DNA of 64,000 bases from Citromicrobium sp. (GCA_002729695.1 PBYQ01000021.1:17053-81052); one strand, 5' to 3'; shown: positions 22,755 to 30,795, numbered from the stretch's first letter. Notes: generated from the letters alone by a model not told the origin. Program-made: numbers and translations.

Positions 22755-23885
22755 ATGGCCGACCTTTTCGAAAATCCCGTGGGTCTCGACGGGTTTGAGT
22801 TCGTCGAATTCAGCGCGCCCGAGAAAGGCGTGCTCGAACCTGTGTTCCAGGCGATGGGGTTTACCCACGTCGCCAATCACCGCTCCAAGGATGTGCAGCT
22901 CTGGCGGCAGGGCAACATCAACCTTGTCACCAATTACGAACCGATGAGCGCGGCCTGGTACTTCGCCCGCGAGCACGGCCCCAGCGCGTGCGGCATGGGA
23001 TTCCGTGTGAAGGATGCCTCGCAGGCATGGGCCCGGCTGATGGAGGCCGGTGCCGAGCCGGTCGATACGCAGACCGGCCCGATGGAACTCTCCATCCCCG
23101 CGATCAAGGGCATCGGCGGCGCGCTGATCTACATCATCGATCGCTATGCCGATGCCAACGGCGAAGGCAGCGCAGACGGCCTCTCGATCTACGACATCGA
23201 CTTCGAGTATCTCGACGGGGTCGAGAAATTCCCCGAAGGCGCTGGCTTCCAGCGGATCGATCACCTGACGCACAACGTCTACGGCGGGCGCATGGCCTAC
23301 TGGGCCGACTGGTACGAGAACCTGTTCAACTTCCAGGAAATCCGCTTCTTCGACATCAAGGGCGAATATACCGGTCTGACCTCGAAGGCGCTGACCGCGC
23401 CCGATGGCAAAATCCGCATCCCGCTCAACGAAGAAGCCAAGGGTGGCGGCGGCCAGATCGAGGAATTCCTGCGCGAATTCAACGGCGAAGGCATCCAGCA
23501 CATCGCGCTGATCTGCGACGACCTGATCGCCGCTTGGGACAAGCTCAAGGAATTCGGCGTGCCCTTCATGACCGCGCCGCCCGAGACCTATTACGAAATG
23601 CTGCCCGAGCGCCTGCCCGATCACGGCCAACCGGTCGACGAGTTGAAGGCGCGCGGCATCCTGCTCGACGGGACCACCGAAGGCGGCCAGCCCCGCCTGC
23701 TGCTGCAGATTTTCGCCGAGGCGCAGGTCGGGCCGGTGTTCTTCGAATTCATCCAGCGCAAGGGCGACGAAGGCTTCGGCGAAGGCAACTTCAAGGCGCT
23801 GTTCGAAAGCATGGAGCGCGATCAGGTGCGCCGTGGCGTGCTGAACGTCGAAGACGCGAAGACCGTGTCGGAACCCGCCGAATAG
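22755..23885 (+). CDS. hppD: 4-hydroxyphenylpyruvate dioxygenase
   Basis: A 376-residue non-haem iron enzyme that turns 4-hydroxyphenylpyruvate into homogentisate in tyrosine catabolism. It has two VOC half-domains. The three iron ligands are readable as H170 (RIDHLTHNV), H249 (GIQHIAL) and E331 (FFEFIQRKG). The C-terminal helix [14 protein letters not shown] is present. ATG 22755 has GGAGG nine bases upstream; the ATG at 22746 touches the GGAGG and is less likely. A perfect -35 TTGACA lies at 22653-22658, but with a poor -10. No homogentisate dioxygenase gene is adjacent. Confidence 0.97.
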   Translation: MADLFENPVGLDGFEFVEFSAPEKGVLEPVFQAMGFTHVANHRSKDVQLWRQGNINLVTNYEPMSAAWYFAREHGPSACGMGFRVKDASQAWARLMEAGAEPVDTQTGPMELSIPAIKGIGGALIYIIDRYADANGEGSADGLSIYDIDFEYLDGVEKFPEGAGFQRIDHLTHNVYGGRMAYWADWYENLFNFQEIRFFDIKGEYTGLTSKALTAPDGKIRIPLNEEAKGGGGQIEEFLREFNGEGIQHIALICDDLIAAWDKLKEFGVPFMTAPPETYYEMLPERLPDHGQPVDELKARGILLDGTTEGGQPRLLLQIFAEAQVGPVFFEFIQRKGDEGFGEGNFKALFESMERDQVRRGVLNVEDAKTVSEPAE

Positions 23886-23896
23886 GCCAACCAATT

Positions 23897-23977
23897 CTCC
23901 GTTCGTCCTCAGCTTGTCGAAGGGCAGACGGAGCACCTGGCCTATTTCGCGCTTCGACAGGCTCAGCACGAACGGAG
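23897..23977. repeat. Inverted pair of REP-like elements
   Basis: Two 27-base copies face each other: 23897-23923 (plus) and 23951-23977 (minus), matching at 23 of 27 positions, with core CTGAGCYTGTCGAAG. They are separated by 27 bases and fill the gap between hppD and the VOC gene. The same core recurs at 39822-39916. Confidence 0.85.
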
Positions 23978-23983
23978 TTCAAA

Positions 23984-24583
23984 ATGCCCGCTGATCAATC
24001 CCACCCCGTAACGCTCGGCGGCGTCCACCATGCCGCCTATCGCTGCAAGGACGCCAAAGAGACCGTCGAGTGGTACGAGAAGGTGCTGGGTATGGAATAT
24101 ACCAGCGCTTTTTCGGAGGATCACGTGCCGTCCACCGGCGAGTACGACCCGTACATGCACGTCTTCCTCGACGCAGGTAACGGCAACATCCTCGCCTTCT
24201 TCGAACTGCCCAACCAGAAGGATATGGGCCGCGACGAGAACACGCCGATCTGGGTCCAGCACCTTGCCTTCAAGGTCGCAGACGAGGACGCGCTGATCGC
24301 GGCGAAGAGCCACATCGAAGGCCTCGGCATCGACGTCCTCGGCCCGACGCACCACGGCATCTTCAAGTCGATCTACTTTTTCGATCCCAACGGCCACCGC
24401 GTCGAGCTGGCCGCCGACATCGGCACCGACGGGCAATATGCCGAGCTCAAGCGCGTCGCGATGCCGATGCTCGACGAGTGGAGCGAAACCAAGAAGGCAC
24501 CGCAACACGCCGCCTGGCTGCACGAACTCGCACGCGAGGAGCACGCGAAGGCGAAGGCTGCAGAAGAGCCGGACCTGCCCTGA
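23984..24583 (+). CDS. VOC-family (glyoxalase-like) protein
   Basis: A 199-residue vicinal-oxygen-chelate protein. Two beta-alpha-beta-beta-beta halves are visible: LGGVHHAAYRCKD ... VLGMEY and WVQHLAFKVAD ... IYFFDPNGHRVELAAD. The His pair and the terminal Glu would form the metal site. The C-terminal tail is Lys/Ala/Glu-rich. Substrate unknown. It sits 98 bases after hppD, which suggests a role near aromatic amino acid breakdown, but the REP pair lies between them. Confidence 0.85.
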   Translation: MPADQSHPVTLGGVHHAAYRCKDAKETVEWYEKVLGMEYTSAFSEDHVPSTGEYDPYMHVFLDAGNGNILAFFELPNQKDMGRDENTPIWVQHLAFKVADEDALIAAKSHIEGLGIDVLGPTHHGIFKSIYFFDPNGHRVELAADIGTDGQYAELKRVAMPMLDEWSETKKAPQHAAWLHELAREEHAKAKAAEEPDLP

Positions 24584-24596
24584 TTTTCGGAACCCT

Positions 24597-24631
24597 CCCC
24601 GTTTTGCCGCCGTTAGTGACGCAAAACGGGG
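24597..24631 (+). promoter_or_regulatory. Hairpin covering the mscS ribosome-binding site
   Basis: CCCCGTTTTGC (24597-24607) pairs perfectly with GCAAAACGGGG (24621-24631), 11 bp over a 13-base loop. The GGGG of the 3' arm is the only Shine-Dalgarno for mscS (ATG 24638), so translation may depend on opening this stem. No T-run follows, which argues against a terminator. Confidence 0.55.
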
Positions 24632-24637
24632 AATTCG

Positions 24638-25561
24638 ATGACTACACCGACGACCACGCCTTCGGACGAGACCTACGACCAGACCGTCGACACGCTGGCT
24701 ACGTTGCAGGACCAGCTGGTCGACATGGCGGAGGGGTTCGTCCGCGCCCTGCCCAACATGGCGATCGCCCTCGTGATCATCGTGATCACCTGGATCGTCG
24801 CGCGTATCGCGGTGCGGGGCGTAAGCCGCGCCATCGGCAAGACCGATATGCGCCCTTCCCTGCAGAACCTGATCGACACCGTCGTAAAGCTCGGCATCTG
24901 GATCGTCGGGCTGATGATCGCGCTGATCGTGGTCATGCCGGGGATGACGCCCGCCAGCCTGATCGCCGGCCTCGGCATCGGCGCGGTCGCGATCGGGTTT
25001 GCGTTTCAGGATATCTTCGAGAATTTCCTCGCCGGCGTGCTCATCATGCTGCGCGAGAAAATGCGCATCGGCGATGTCATCGAGTGCGAAGGGATTATCG
25101 GCAAGGTCGAGCACATCACCTTGCGCGAAACCCATGTGCGCAAACTGTCGGGCGAGGTCACGCTGGTGCCCAACTCGATGCTGTTCAAGAACCCTGTCGA
25201 GATTCTGACCGACGAGCAGATGCGCCGGCACGAGGTGATCGCGGGCGTTTCCTACGACACAGATCTGGACCACGCGGCAGAGGTTATCCGCAAGGCGGTC
25301 GAAAGCGTGGACGTGGTCGAGCGCGACAAGGGCATCGATGTCTTCGCGGTCGAGTTCAACTCAAGCTCGGTCGACTTCAAGGTCCGCTGGTGGGCCGGTT
25401 CGACCCCGCGCAATATGTGGGAGAGCAAGGACAAGGTGATCCGCGCGATCAAGCGCGCCTTGGACGATGCGGGGATCGAAATCCCGTTCCCCTACATCAC
25501 CCACACCTTCAAGGAGTGCGTGCCGCTCGGCCGCGATCCGGGCGAAGCAGTCGAGGGCTAG
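24638..25561 (+). CDS. Small-conductance mechanosensitive channel (MscS family)
   Basis: A 307-residue MscS-type channel that would relieve hypo-osmotic pressure. Three membrane segments lie at about 39-58, 85-107 and 108-128. The pore-lining third helix is glycine/alanine-rich (PASLIAGLGIGAVAIGFAF). The beta domain follows (MLREKMRIGDVIECEGIIGKV, 21 residues from about 139 here paraphrased: Arg-Ile-Gly-Asp-Val core). The C-terminal alpha-beta vestibule ends FPYITHTFKE. The size is close to E. coli MscS. A hairpin overlaps its ribosome-binding site. Confidence 0.93.
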   Translation: MTTPTTTPSDETYDQTVDTLATLQDQLVDMAEGFVRALPNMAIALVIIVITWIVARIAVRGVSRAIGKTDMRPSLQNLIDTVVKLGIWIVGLMIALIVVMPGMTPASLIAGLGIGAVAIGFAFQDIFENFLAGVLIMLREKMRIGDVIECEGIIGKVEHITLRETHVRKLSGEVTLVPNSMLFKNPVEILTDEQMRRHEVIAGVSYDTDLDHAAEVIRKAVESVDVVERDKGIDVFAVEFNSSSVDFKVRWWAGSTPRNMWESKDKVIRAIKRALDDAGIEIPFPYITHTFKECVPLGRDPGEAVEG

Positions 25562-25565
25562 TCCG

Positions 25566-26300
25566 TCACCTGACCGCAGCGAGATCCTCGAGAAAGTCGT
25601 GGATTCGCTGCGCGTTCACGCCGAGATCGCCGATGCCCACCCGGCTGACCGATCGCATGTCGATCAGCGTGCGGTCGGCGCCGTCGGGCCGCGCGCGGAG
25701 GACCACCTCGTCTTCGAAGCGGATGTATGAGGCATAGGCGGTCGCCTCCATCCGCCCCCTGGCGGGATCGACCGCGCGGATCGTCCATCCACGTTCTTTC
25801 GCCAGCTTCTCGGCATCGCGGATCGTCTGTTCGACCGACCGGTCGAGCACCACGCTGCGCAGTTCGGGGTAGCCCTCCTTATGCAGGGCGATCCACTTGG
25901 CCTCGGTATCGACGCCGCGCAGATTGTCGTCCGGGAGGGTGATCGCCTCGAACTGGGGGACATCGGCCAGATCGGTGGTCGCATCGTGGATCATCGGTGC
26001 GCCGCCCGCCATCGCCACGCGGATGGCCAGCGATCCGACGAAGCCTGCCGCGAAGAGAAACCCGATCAGCGCCGCGCGCCGGGCGGGCCAGCCAGCCCGC
26101 CAGTTCAGAATAAGCGCGATGATCGCAAGTCCCAGCGCACCCGCCGCCACCGGCGCAGACTGGTAGAGGTAGCTAAAACCCTCCAGCTTGCCGATCCGGT
26201 CGACCCGCGCGAGCGTCATCCCCGTAAACGCGAAAATCGTCGCGCCGAGCGCCAGTACGAGTGCGAGCCATGACAGGCCCCTGGTCCATTTATGCGTCAT
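25566..26300 (-). CDS. DUF1499 membrane protein
   Basis: A 244-residue protein with three N-terminal membrane helices (about 10-30, 48-66 and 75-95) followed by a soluble DUF1499 domain. That domain contains the family block DLADVPQFEAITLP, an Arg-rich central part, and a terminal MRSVSRVGIGDLGVNAQRI. DUF1499 proteins are common in alphaproteobacteria and have no settled function. The ATG at 26300 has GGGGG five bases upstream; the TTG at 26312 would place the start inside that Shine-Dalgarno. It ends four bases from mscS, convergently. Confidence 0.88.
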   Translation of the reverse strand: MTHKWTRGLSWLALVLALGATIFAFTGMTLARVDRIGKLEGFSYLYQSAPVAAGALGLAIIALILNWRAGWPARRAALIGFLFAAGFVGSLAIRVAMAGGAPMIHDATTDLADVPQFEAITLPDDNLRGVDTEAKWIALHKEGYPELRSVVLDRSVEQTIRDAEKLAKERGWTIRAVDPARGRMEATAYASYIRFEDEVVLRARPDGADRTLIDMRSVSRVGIGDLGVNAQRIHDFLEDLAAVR

Positions 26301-26374
26301 CGATGCCCCCAATCTCGCAGCCGCTTATAGCGACGCGAGTGGGCGGCGTGAACGGCTTGTGACAGATGGCCCGT

Positions 26375-26395
26375 AATGGTGCGCCCGACAGGATT
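26375..26395. repeat. Detached copy of the tRNA-Arg 3' end
   Basis: 21 bases identical to 26500-26520, i.e. the 3' end of tRNA-Arg(CCT) including the encoded CCA, repeated 125 bases downstream of the gene (minus orientation). The match stops at the T-loop. It resembles an attachment-site core or a tRNA-derived repeat. Confidence 0.85.
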
Positions 26396-26446
26396 GGACT
26401 TCGCTGCGCTCACCCCCTCTGGCCGCTGCGCGGCTGCGAGTCCGAA

Positions 26447-26470
26447 GTTCGCTCCCTGCATCACCCACCA
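26447..26470 (+). repeat. tRNA 3'-end fragment resembling tRNA-Val
   Basis: A T-loop-like GTTCGCTCCCTGC runs directly into ATCACCCACCA, the acceptor 3' end I associate with tRNA-Val. No 5' acceptor, D-arm or anticodon arm precedes it, so it is a fragment. It lies between the two tRNA-Arg repeat copies in the opposite orientation. Confidence 0.5.
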
Positions 26471-26501
26471 TTTCAACCCGCTTCTTCGAAGCGAACGGAA
26501 A

Positions 26502-26578
26502 TGGTGCGCCCGACAGGATTCGAACCTGTGGCCCCCAGATTAGGAATCTGATGCTCTATCCGACTGAGCTACGGGCGC
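26502..26578 (-). tRNA. tRNA-Arg (anticodon CCT)
   Basis: A 77-base cloverleaf with encoded CCA. Acceptor GCGCCCG pairs with CGGGCGC, discriminator A. The D-arm is GCTC/GAGC. The anticodon stem is TCAGA/TCTGG with loop TTCCTAA, giving anticodon CCT (reads AGG). The T-loop is GTTCGAATC. A fitting promoter lies just upstream. The 3' end is duplicated downstream. Confidence 0.97.
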
Positions 26579-26588
26579 GCCAAGCGGT

Positions 26589-26617
26589 GCCATAACCGCA
26601 CATGACCGCGCTCGCAA
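26589..26617 (-). promoter_or_regulatory. Promoter of tRNA-Arg
   Basis: -35 TTGCGA (26617-26612), 17-base spacer, -10 TATGGC (26594-26589). Transcription would start about 4 bases before the mature tRNA 5' end. Confidence 0.5.
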
Positions 26618-26622
26618 CGCGC

Positions 26623-27093
26623 TCAATTGGTCTCATCGGGCGGGGTGAACGGGATCAGCAGCGGGGCGACGGTGATGCCCTCTTCCAGAAGGTCGCGCGC
26701 TTCCTTGGCATCGGCCTTGCCGTGGATCAGCGCCTTGTCCTTCTCGCCATAATGCATCGCGCGGCTTTCCTCGGCGAAGCGGTCGCCGACATAGGTGCTC
26801 TGCTTGATCGTCTCGGCCTGCAACCTGGCGAGTTTCTGCATCGCCTCGCGGATCGCGGGCGGAAGCGCTCCGCCCTGACTGGTCGTTTCCTGCTCCCGTT
26901 TCGCCGGTGCGTCGGCGCGCGCATTGCCTTTCACGGGCACGGCGGGAGCCATCGGAGCCTTTGCGACTTCGCTCGAACCGCAGTGCGGACAAACCAGCAG
27001 GCCCTGTCTGCCCTGCTCCTCGAACGCGGAGGACGAGCGGAACCATGCTTCGAAGCGGTGGCCGCCGTCGCACGAAAGGTCGAACACGATCAT
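26623..27093 (-). CDS. DUF1178 protein
   Basis: A 156-residue soluble protein of the DUF1178 family, function unknown. It opens MIVFDLSCDGGHRFEAWF. A zinc-ribbon-like CPHCGS lies near residues 35-40, and the C-terminal half is charged and helical, ending LIPFTPPDETN. Its ATG overlaps the amidase stop (ATGA at 27090-27093). In related genomes this domain often travels with the same nitrilase and glutaredoxin genes. The in-frame extension to 27234 lies inside the amidase and is rejected. Confidence 0.88.
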   Translation of the reverse strand: MIVFDLSCDGGHRFEAWFRSSSAFEEQGRQGLLVCPHCGSSEVAKAPMAPAVPVKGNARADAPAKREQETTSQGGALPPAIREAMQKLARLQAETIKQSTYVGDRFAEESRAMHYGEKDKALIHGKADAKEARDLLEEGITVAPLLIPFTPPDETN

Positions 27094-27917
27094 CGCGTCG
27101 CCAGATCGGGAATTGCGCGCCGGTTGGCAAGGCTGGGTACCTGCGCGCGTGCCCTGGCAATCCGCTCTGCGTCGATCTCGGCGAAGCCAAGCCCCGCCTC
27201 CTCCCCGCCCATGTCGAGCAGCACTTCGCCCCACGGGTCGACCACCAGGCTGTGGCCGTAAGTCGTGCGTCCGTCTGCATGTTCACCGACCTGCGCCGCT
27301 GCGACCACGAAGGCGCTCGCCTCGATAGCCCGCGCCCGCACCAGCGTGTGCCAGTGCGCGGTGCCGGTGGGCACGGTGAAAGCGGCGGGAATCGCGATCA
27401 TGTCGCACTGAGCACGGCCCAGCGCATCGAACAGTGCGGGGAAACGGATGTCGTAGCAGATCGTCAGGCCGAGCCGCCCGGCTGGCGTGCTGTCGGTGAC
27501 GGATAGCGCCTCGCCCGGCTGGTAGGCGTTCGATTCGCGCCAGCTCTCTCCGCTGTCGAGATCGACGTCGAACATGTGCAGCTTGTCGTACTGGCCGGCG
27601 ATCTCACCCGAAGGCGCGATCAGCAGCGAACGGTTGGCGAGCTTGCCGCCCCCCAACCGCACCGGCAGGCCGAAGCTCGCCCAGATTGCATTGTCTGCGG
27701 CGGCCGCGCTCAGCCGATCGACGAGCGCTGCGTAACCTGCACCATCGATACTTTCTGCCGCCCGCGTCCGGTCACGGTCGAGCAGCAGCGCCATCTCGGG
27801 CGCGAAAAGCATGTCCGCCCCGCCCTTGCGCGCGTCGGCCATCGCCGCGATCATGGCGCTGCAATTGACCTCCGGGTCGGTGCCCGAAGTCATCTGGAAG
27901 ACCGCAATCTTGCTCAC
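27090..27917 (-). CDS. Carbon-nitrogen hydrolase (Nit1/omega-amidase-like)
   Basis: A 275-residue nitrilase-superfamily amidase. The catalytic triad is E41 (FAPEMALLL), K112 (YDKLHMFDVDL) and C154 (LTICYDIRFP). The sequence around Lys and Cys is typical of the Nit/deaminated-glutathione amidase branch, which would fit its place next to glutaredoxin. The start is GTG at 27917 (SKIAVFQMTSG). The first ATG, 8 codons later, would cut the conserved first strand. It lies 13 bases after the glutaredoxin gene and overlaps DUF1178. Confidence 0.9.
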   Translation of the reverse strand: MSKIAVFQMTSGTDPEVNCSAMIAAMADARKGGADMLFAPEMALLLDRDRTRAAESIDGAGYAALVDRLSAAAADNAIWASFGLPVRLGGGKLANRSLLIAPSGEIAGQYDKLHMFDVDLDSGESWRESNAYQPGEALSVTDSTPAGRLGLTICYDIRFPALFDALGRAQCDMIAIPAAFTVPTGTAHWHTLVRARAIEASAFVVAAAQVGEHADGRTTYGHSLVVDPWGEVLLDMGGEEAGLGFAEIDAERIARARAQVPSLANRRAIPDLATR

Positions 27918-27930
27918 GGTGTGGCTGCGT

Positions 27931-28191
27931 CTAACCTTCGAGCAAGGCGTCGAGCTTGCCCTCGCGCTCCAGCGCGGCAAGATCGTCGGACCCGCCGACA
28001 TGCGTATCGCCGATGAAGATTTGCGGCACGGTGGTCGCATTGGGCGCGCGCTCGCGCATCTCGTCGCGCTTCTCGCCGCCCATGGTGATGTCGTATTCGT
28101 TGAATTCGACACCCTTCTTTTCCAGCAGCGATTTGGCGCGGTAGCAGTAACCGCAACCGAACTTCGTGTAGATATCAACTTTCGCTGCCAC
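27931..28191 (-). CDS. grxC: Glutaredoxin 3
   Basis: An 86-residue glutaredoxin with redox motif CGYC (residues 12-15 region, KFGCGYCYRAK), the cis-Pro TVPQIFIG and the glutathione-binding GGSDDL. The size is that of GrxC. GTG 28191 has AAGGA eight bases upstream and gives the family N-terminus (AAKVDIYTK). The longer frame to 28233 adds an unlikely tail. It begins the grxC, amidase, DUF1178 operon and is divergent from hsp20. Confidence 0.94.
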   Translation of the reverse strand: MAAKVDIYTKFGCGYCYRAKSLLEKKGVEFNEYDITMGGEKRDEMRERAPNATTVPQIFIGDTHVGGSDDLAALEREGKLDALLEG

Positions 28192-28226
28192 TGGTATCGT
28201 CCTTCGTTTCGCGTTGTGAGAGGGCT

Positions 28227-28256
28227 CTTGCACCGCATCGAGTGCACCCTACATTT
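28227..28256 (+). promoter_or_regulatory. Candidate RpoH (heat-shock) promoter for hsp20
   Basis: CTTGCA (28227-28232), 14-base spacer, CCCTACATT (28247-28255), close to the sigma-32 pattern CTTGAA / CCCCATNT. It lies about 80 bases before the hsp20 start. Confidence 0.5.
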
Positions 28257-28259
28257 GTC

Positions 28260-28295
28260 GTGTCCGGCGATGCCACAATGGGTCGATCCGGACAC
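28260..28295 (+). promoter_or_regulatory. 5' UTR hairpin of hsp20
   Basis: GTGTCCGG (28260-28267) and CCGGACAC (28288-28295) form a perfect 8-bp stem in the predicted leader, upstream of the GGAGG at 28321-28325. It may be part of an RNA thermometer, although it does not itself cover the Shine-Dalgarno. Confidence 0.4.
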
Positions 28296-28335
28296 CATGT
28301 AACTACCAGAATCGCTCAATGGAGGATTTGTTTCA

Positions 28336-28824
28336 ATGGCACGTATCGATTTCACCCCCTATCGCCGCAGCACCGTGGGCTTCGATCACCTGTTCGACCT
28401 GCTCGAAAGCTCGGTCCGCAACAGCGGAGACAATTACCCCCCTTTCAATATCGAGAAGCGCGGCGACGATGATTTCCGCATCACGCTGGCGCTCGCGGGC
28501 TTCAAGCCCGAGGATATCGACATCACCGCACAGCAGAACCTGCTGACCGTCACGGGTCGCAAGCAGGACGAAGCGCGCAGCGCGGAGAGCGAAATGCTGC
28601 ACGTCGGCATCGCCAACCGCGGGTTCGAGCGTCGCTTCGAACTGGCCGACCATGTGCGCGTGTCCGGCGCCGATCTGGCCGACGGACTGCTCGTGATCGA
28701 CCTCGTACGCGAAGTGCCCGAGGCGATGAAGCCGAAGAAGATCGCCATCAACGGCCAACAGGCGCCCTCGCTGGGTCTGGTCGAAGGATCGAGCGACGAC
28801 GAATCGGATCGCGACGCCGCGTAA
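28336..28824 (+). CDS. Small heat-shock protein (Hsp20/IbpA type)
   Basis: A 162-residue alpha-crystallin chaperone that holds unfolding proteins. The N-terminal arm YRRSTVGFDHLFDLLE is typical of alphaproteobacterial class A sHSPs. The alpha-crystallin domain spans about 36-130 (NIEKRGDDDFRITLALAGF ... GFERRFELADHVRVSGADLADGLLVIDL, two separate pieces). An acidic tail follows. The last motif, usually I-X-I, is probably IAING or near it. ATG 28336 has GGAGG ten bases upstream. A strong terminator follows at 28864. Confidence 0.94.
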   Translation: MARIDFTPYRRSTVGFDHLFDLLESSVRNSGDNYPPFNIEKRGDDDFRITLALAGFKPEDIDITAQQNLLTVTGRKQDEARSAESEMLHVGIANRGFERRFELADHVRVSGADLADGLLVIDLVREVPEAMKPKKIAINGQQAPSLGLVEGSSDDESDRDAA

Positions 28825-28863
28825 CCGATCCTCCGCCAGCGTGGCTGGCGCGTGAAAATGACG

Positions 28864-28905
28864 AACCCGCCTCTCTCACCAGAAAGAGGGGCGGGTTTTC
28901 TTTTT
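28864..28905 (+). terminator. Intrinsic terminator of hsp20
   Basis: 13-bp stem (28864-28876 with 28885-28897, one G-T pair) followed by TTTTCTTTTT. The right position for hsp20, 40 bases past its stop. Confidence 0.9.
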
Positions 28906-29160
28906 CGAATATAACTATTTGATACTATTCGGGGCGGTCCCCGAAGGAACCGCCCCACGGCGTTTGCCGCCTTGACCGAGTCTGGCCGTCCGGGTCGCAG
29001 AAGACGATCAAACCCGGGACAAGCTCTTGAATTTGGAATCCCCCAAATACAGCGCTGCCCCCACAACGCGAGCGGCGGCTATGACGCAAAACATGGTTAA
29101 AATAAAGGGGGCTTCGACTTCGTCATAACCTAATCCAGATTAGGTTTTGCTTTTAAAGCC
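28906..29160. other. Hairpin-rich intergenic region before pyrG
   Basis: No protein gene is supported here. It holds an 11-bp hairpin at 28931-28956, which read on the minus strand has a TTCG tetraloop, and a perfect 9+9 palindrome at 29127-29146 (AACCTAATC, CA, GATTAGGTT). On the plus strand that palindrome is followed by TTGCTTTT, so it looks like a plus-strand terminator facing the end of pyrG. An unannotated small RNA is possible. Confidence 0.4.
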
Positions 29161-30795
29161 TTAGACGAGGCGCGATTGCCTTAGTGCTGCCGCGACGAAG
29201 CCCGCGAACAACGGGTGCGGATCGAACGGGCGGCTTTTCAATTCCGGGTGGAACTGCACGCCGACGAACCACGGATGATCGGGCCGCTCGACGATTTCGG
29301 GCAGCAGCCCATCGGGCGACATGCCTGAGAAGACCAGGCCATCGTTTTCAAGCCGGTCGCGATAGGCACCATTGACCTCGTAGCGGTGGCGATGGCGTTC
29401 CGAAATCTCGGTCGCGCCGCCATAGATTGCGCTGACATGGCTGTTTGCCTGCAGCTTCGCATCGTAGGCGCCCAGCCGCATGGTGCCGCCCAGATCGCCG
29501 CCCTCCTCGCGCTTTTGCAGGCCCTCCTCGGTCATCCACTCGGTGATGATGCCGACCACCGGCTCGTTCGTTTCGCCGAACTCGGTCGAGGATGCCCCTT
29601 CGACGCCCGCCGCACGCGCGCTTTCGATGCAGGCCATCTGCATGCCGAGGCAGATGCCGAAGAAAGGCACGTTGCGCTCGCGCGCGAAGCGGACGCTGGC
29701 GATCTTGCCCTCGCTGCCGCGCTCACCGAACCCGCCGGGCACCAGAATGCCGTGCAACGGCTCCAGCTCGGCGACGATTTCGGACGGGTCGCGCTCGAAG
29801 ATCTCGGCGTCGATCCACTTGACCTTCACCCGCGTCTTGTTCGCCATGCCGCCGTGGACCAGCGCTTCGTTGAGGCTCTTGTACGCGTCCTTCAGGCCGA
29901 CATACTTGCCGACCACGCCGATGGTGACTTCGCCTTCGGGGTGGAAATAGCGATCGGTGACTTCGCGCCACGGATCGAGGTTGGGTTCGGGCGCCTCGGT
30001 GATCCCGAAACCGCGCAGCACCTCGGCGTCGAGGCCTTCCTCGTGGTATTGCAGCGGCACAGCGTAGATCGACTTCGCATCGAGCGCTGGGATAACCGCC
30101 TGCTGGCGCACGTTGCAGAAATTGGCGATTTTCTGACGTTCGCTATCGGGGATCGGATGTTCGGCGCGGCACAGCAGCACGTCGGGCTTGATGCCGAGGC
30201 TGGCGAGTTCGCGAACCGAGTGCTGCGTGGGCTTGGTTTTCAGTTCGCCTGCGGCCGCAATGTAGGGCACCAGCGTCACGTGGACGCTGAGCGTCTGCAT
30301 CGGCTCCAGCTCGTTCCGCAGCTGGCGAATCGCTTCCATGAAGGGCAGCGATTCGATGTCGCCCACGGTGCCGCCGATCTCGCACAGGATGAAATCGTGG
30401 TCGCCCTGGTCGGCCAGCGCGAACTGCTTGATCGCGTCGGTGACGTGCGGAACGACCTGCACCGTCGCGCCGAGGTAATCGCCGCGGCGCTCCTTGGCGA
30501 TGATGTCCTGATAGACCCGGCCCGAGGTGATGTTGTCGCCCTGGTGCGCGGACACGCCCGTGAACCGCTCGTAATGGCCCAGATCGAGGTCGGTCTCAGC
30601 GCCGTCGTCGGTCACATAGACCTCGCCGTGCTGATAGGGGCTCATGGTCCCCGGATCGACGTTCAGATACGGGTCGAACTTGCGGATGCGGACCTTGTAG
30701 CCGCGCGCCTGCAGCAACGCGCCGAGCGATGCCGCCATGAGACCTTTGCCGAGCGAGGAAACCACGCCGCCGGTGATGAAAATATACCGCGCCAT
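29161..30795 (-). CDS. pyrG: CTP synthase
   Basis: A 544-residue enzyme that aminates UTP to CTP with glutamine. The synthetase domain starts [18 protein letters not shown] and contains the Mg/ATP loop and [19 protein letters not shown]. The C-terminal class I glutamine amidotransferase has the nucleophile in [12 protein letters not shown] and the FHPE motif ([13 protein letters not shown]). Length is standard. It follows secG and tpiA on the same strand, a conserved alphaproteobacterial order. Confidence 0.97.
   Translation of the reverse strand: MARYIFITGGVVSSLGKGLMAASLGALLQARGYKVRIRKFDPYLNVDPGTMSPYQHGEVYVTDDGAETDLDLGHYERFTGVSAHQGDNITSGRVYQDIIAKERRGDYLGATVQVVPHVTDAIKQFALADQGDHDFILCEIGGTVGDIESLPFMEAIRQLRNELEPMQTLSVHVTLVPYIAAAGELKTKPTQHSVRELASLGIKPDVLLCRAEHPIPDSERQKIANFCNVRQQAVIPALDAKSIYAVPLQYHEEGLDAEVLRGFGITEAPEPNLDPWREVTDRYFHPEGEVTIGVVGKYVGLKDAYKSLNEALVHGGMANKTRVKVKWIDAEIFERDPSEIVAELEPLHGILVPGGFGERGSEGKIASVRFARERNVPFFGICLGMQMACIESARAAGVEGASSTEFGETNEPVVGIITEWMTEEGLQKREEGGDLGGTMRLGAYDAKLQANSHVSAIYGGATEISERHRHRYEVNGAYRDRLENDGLVFSGMSPDGLLPEIVERPDHPWFVGVQFHPELKSRPFDPHPLFAGFVAAALRQSRLV

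Noticed and set aside
28434..29066. Minus-strand frame spanning hsp20 and the gap after it
   Set aside because: It crosses the hsp20 terminator hairpin and lies antisense to hsp20.
28906..29160. tmRNA, 6S RNA, SRP RNA or RNase P RNA in the gap before pyrG
   Set aside because: No tRNA-like end, no SRP tetraloop motif and no RNase P core were seen. Only generic hairpins.
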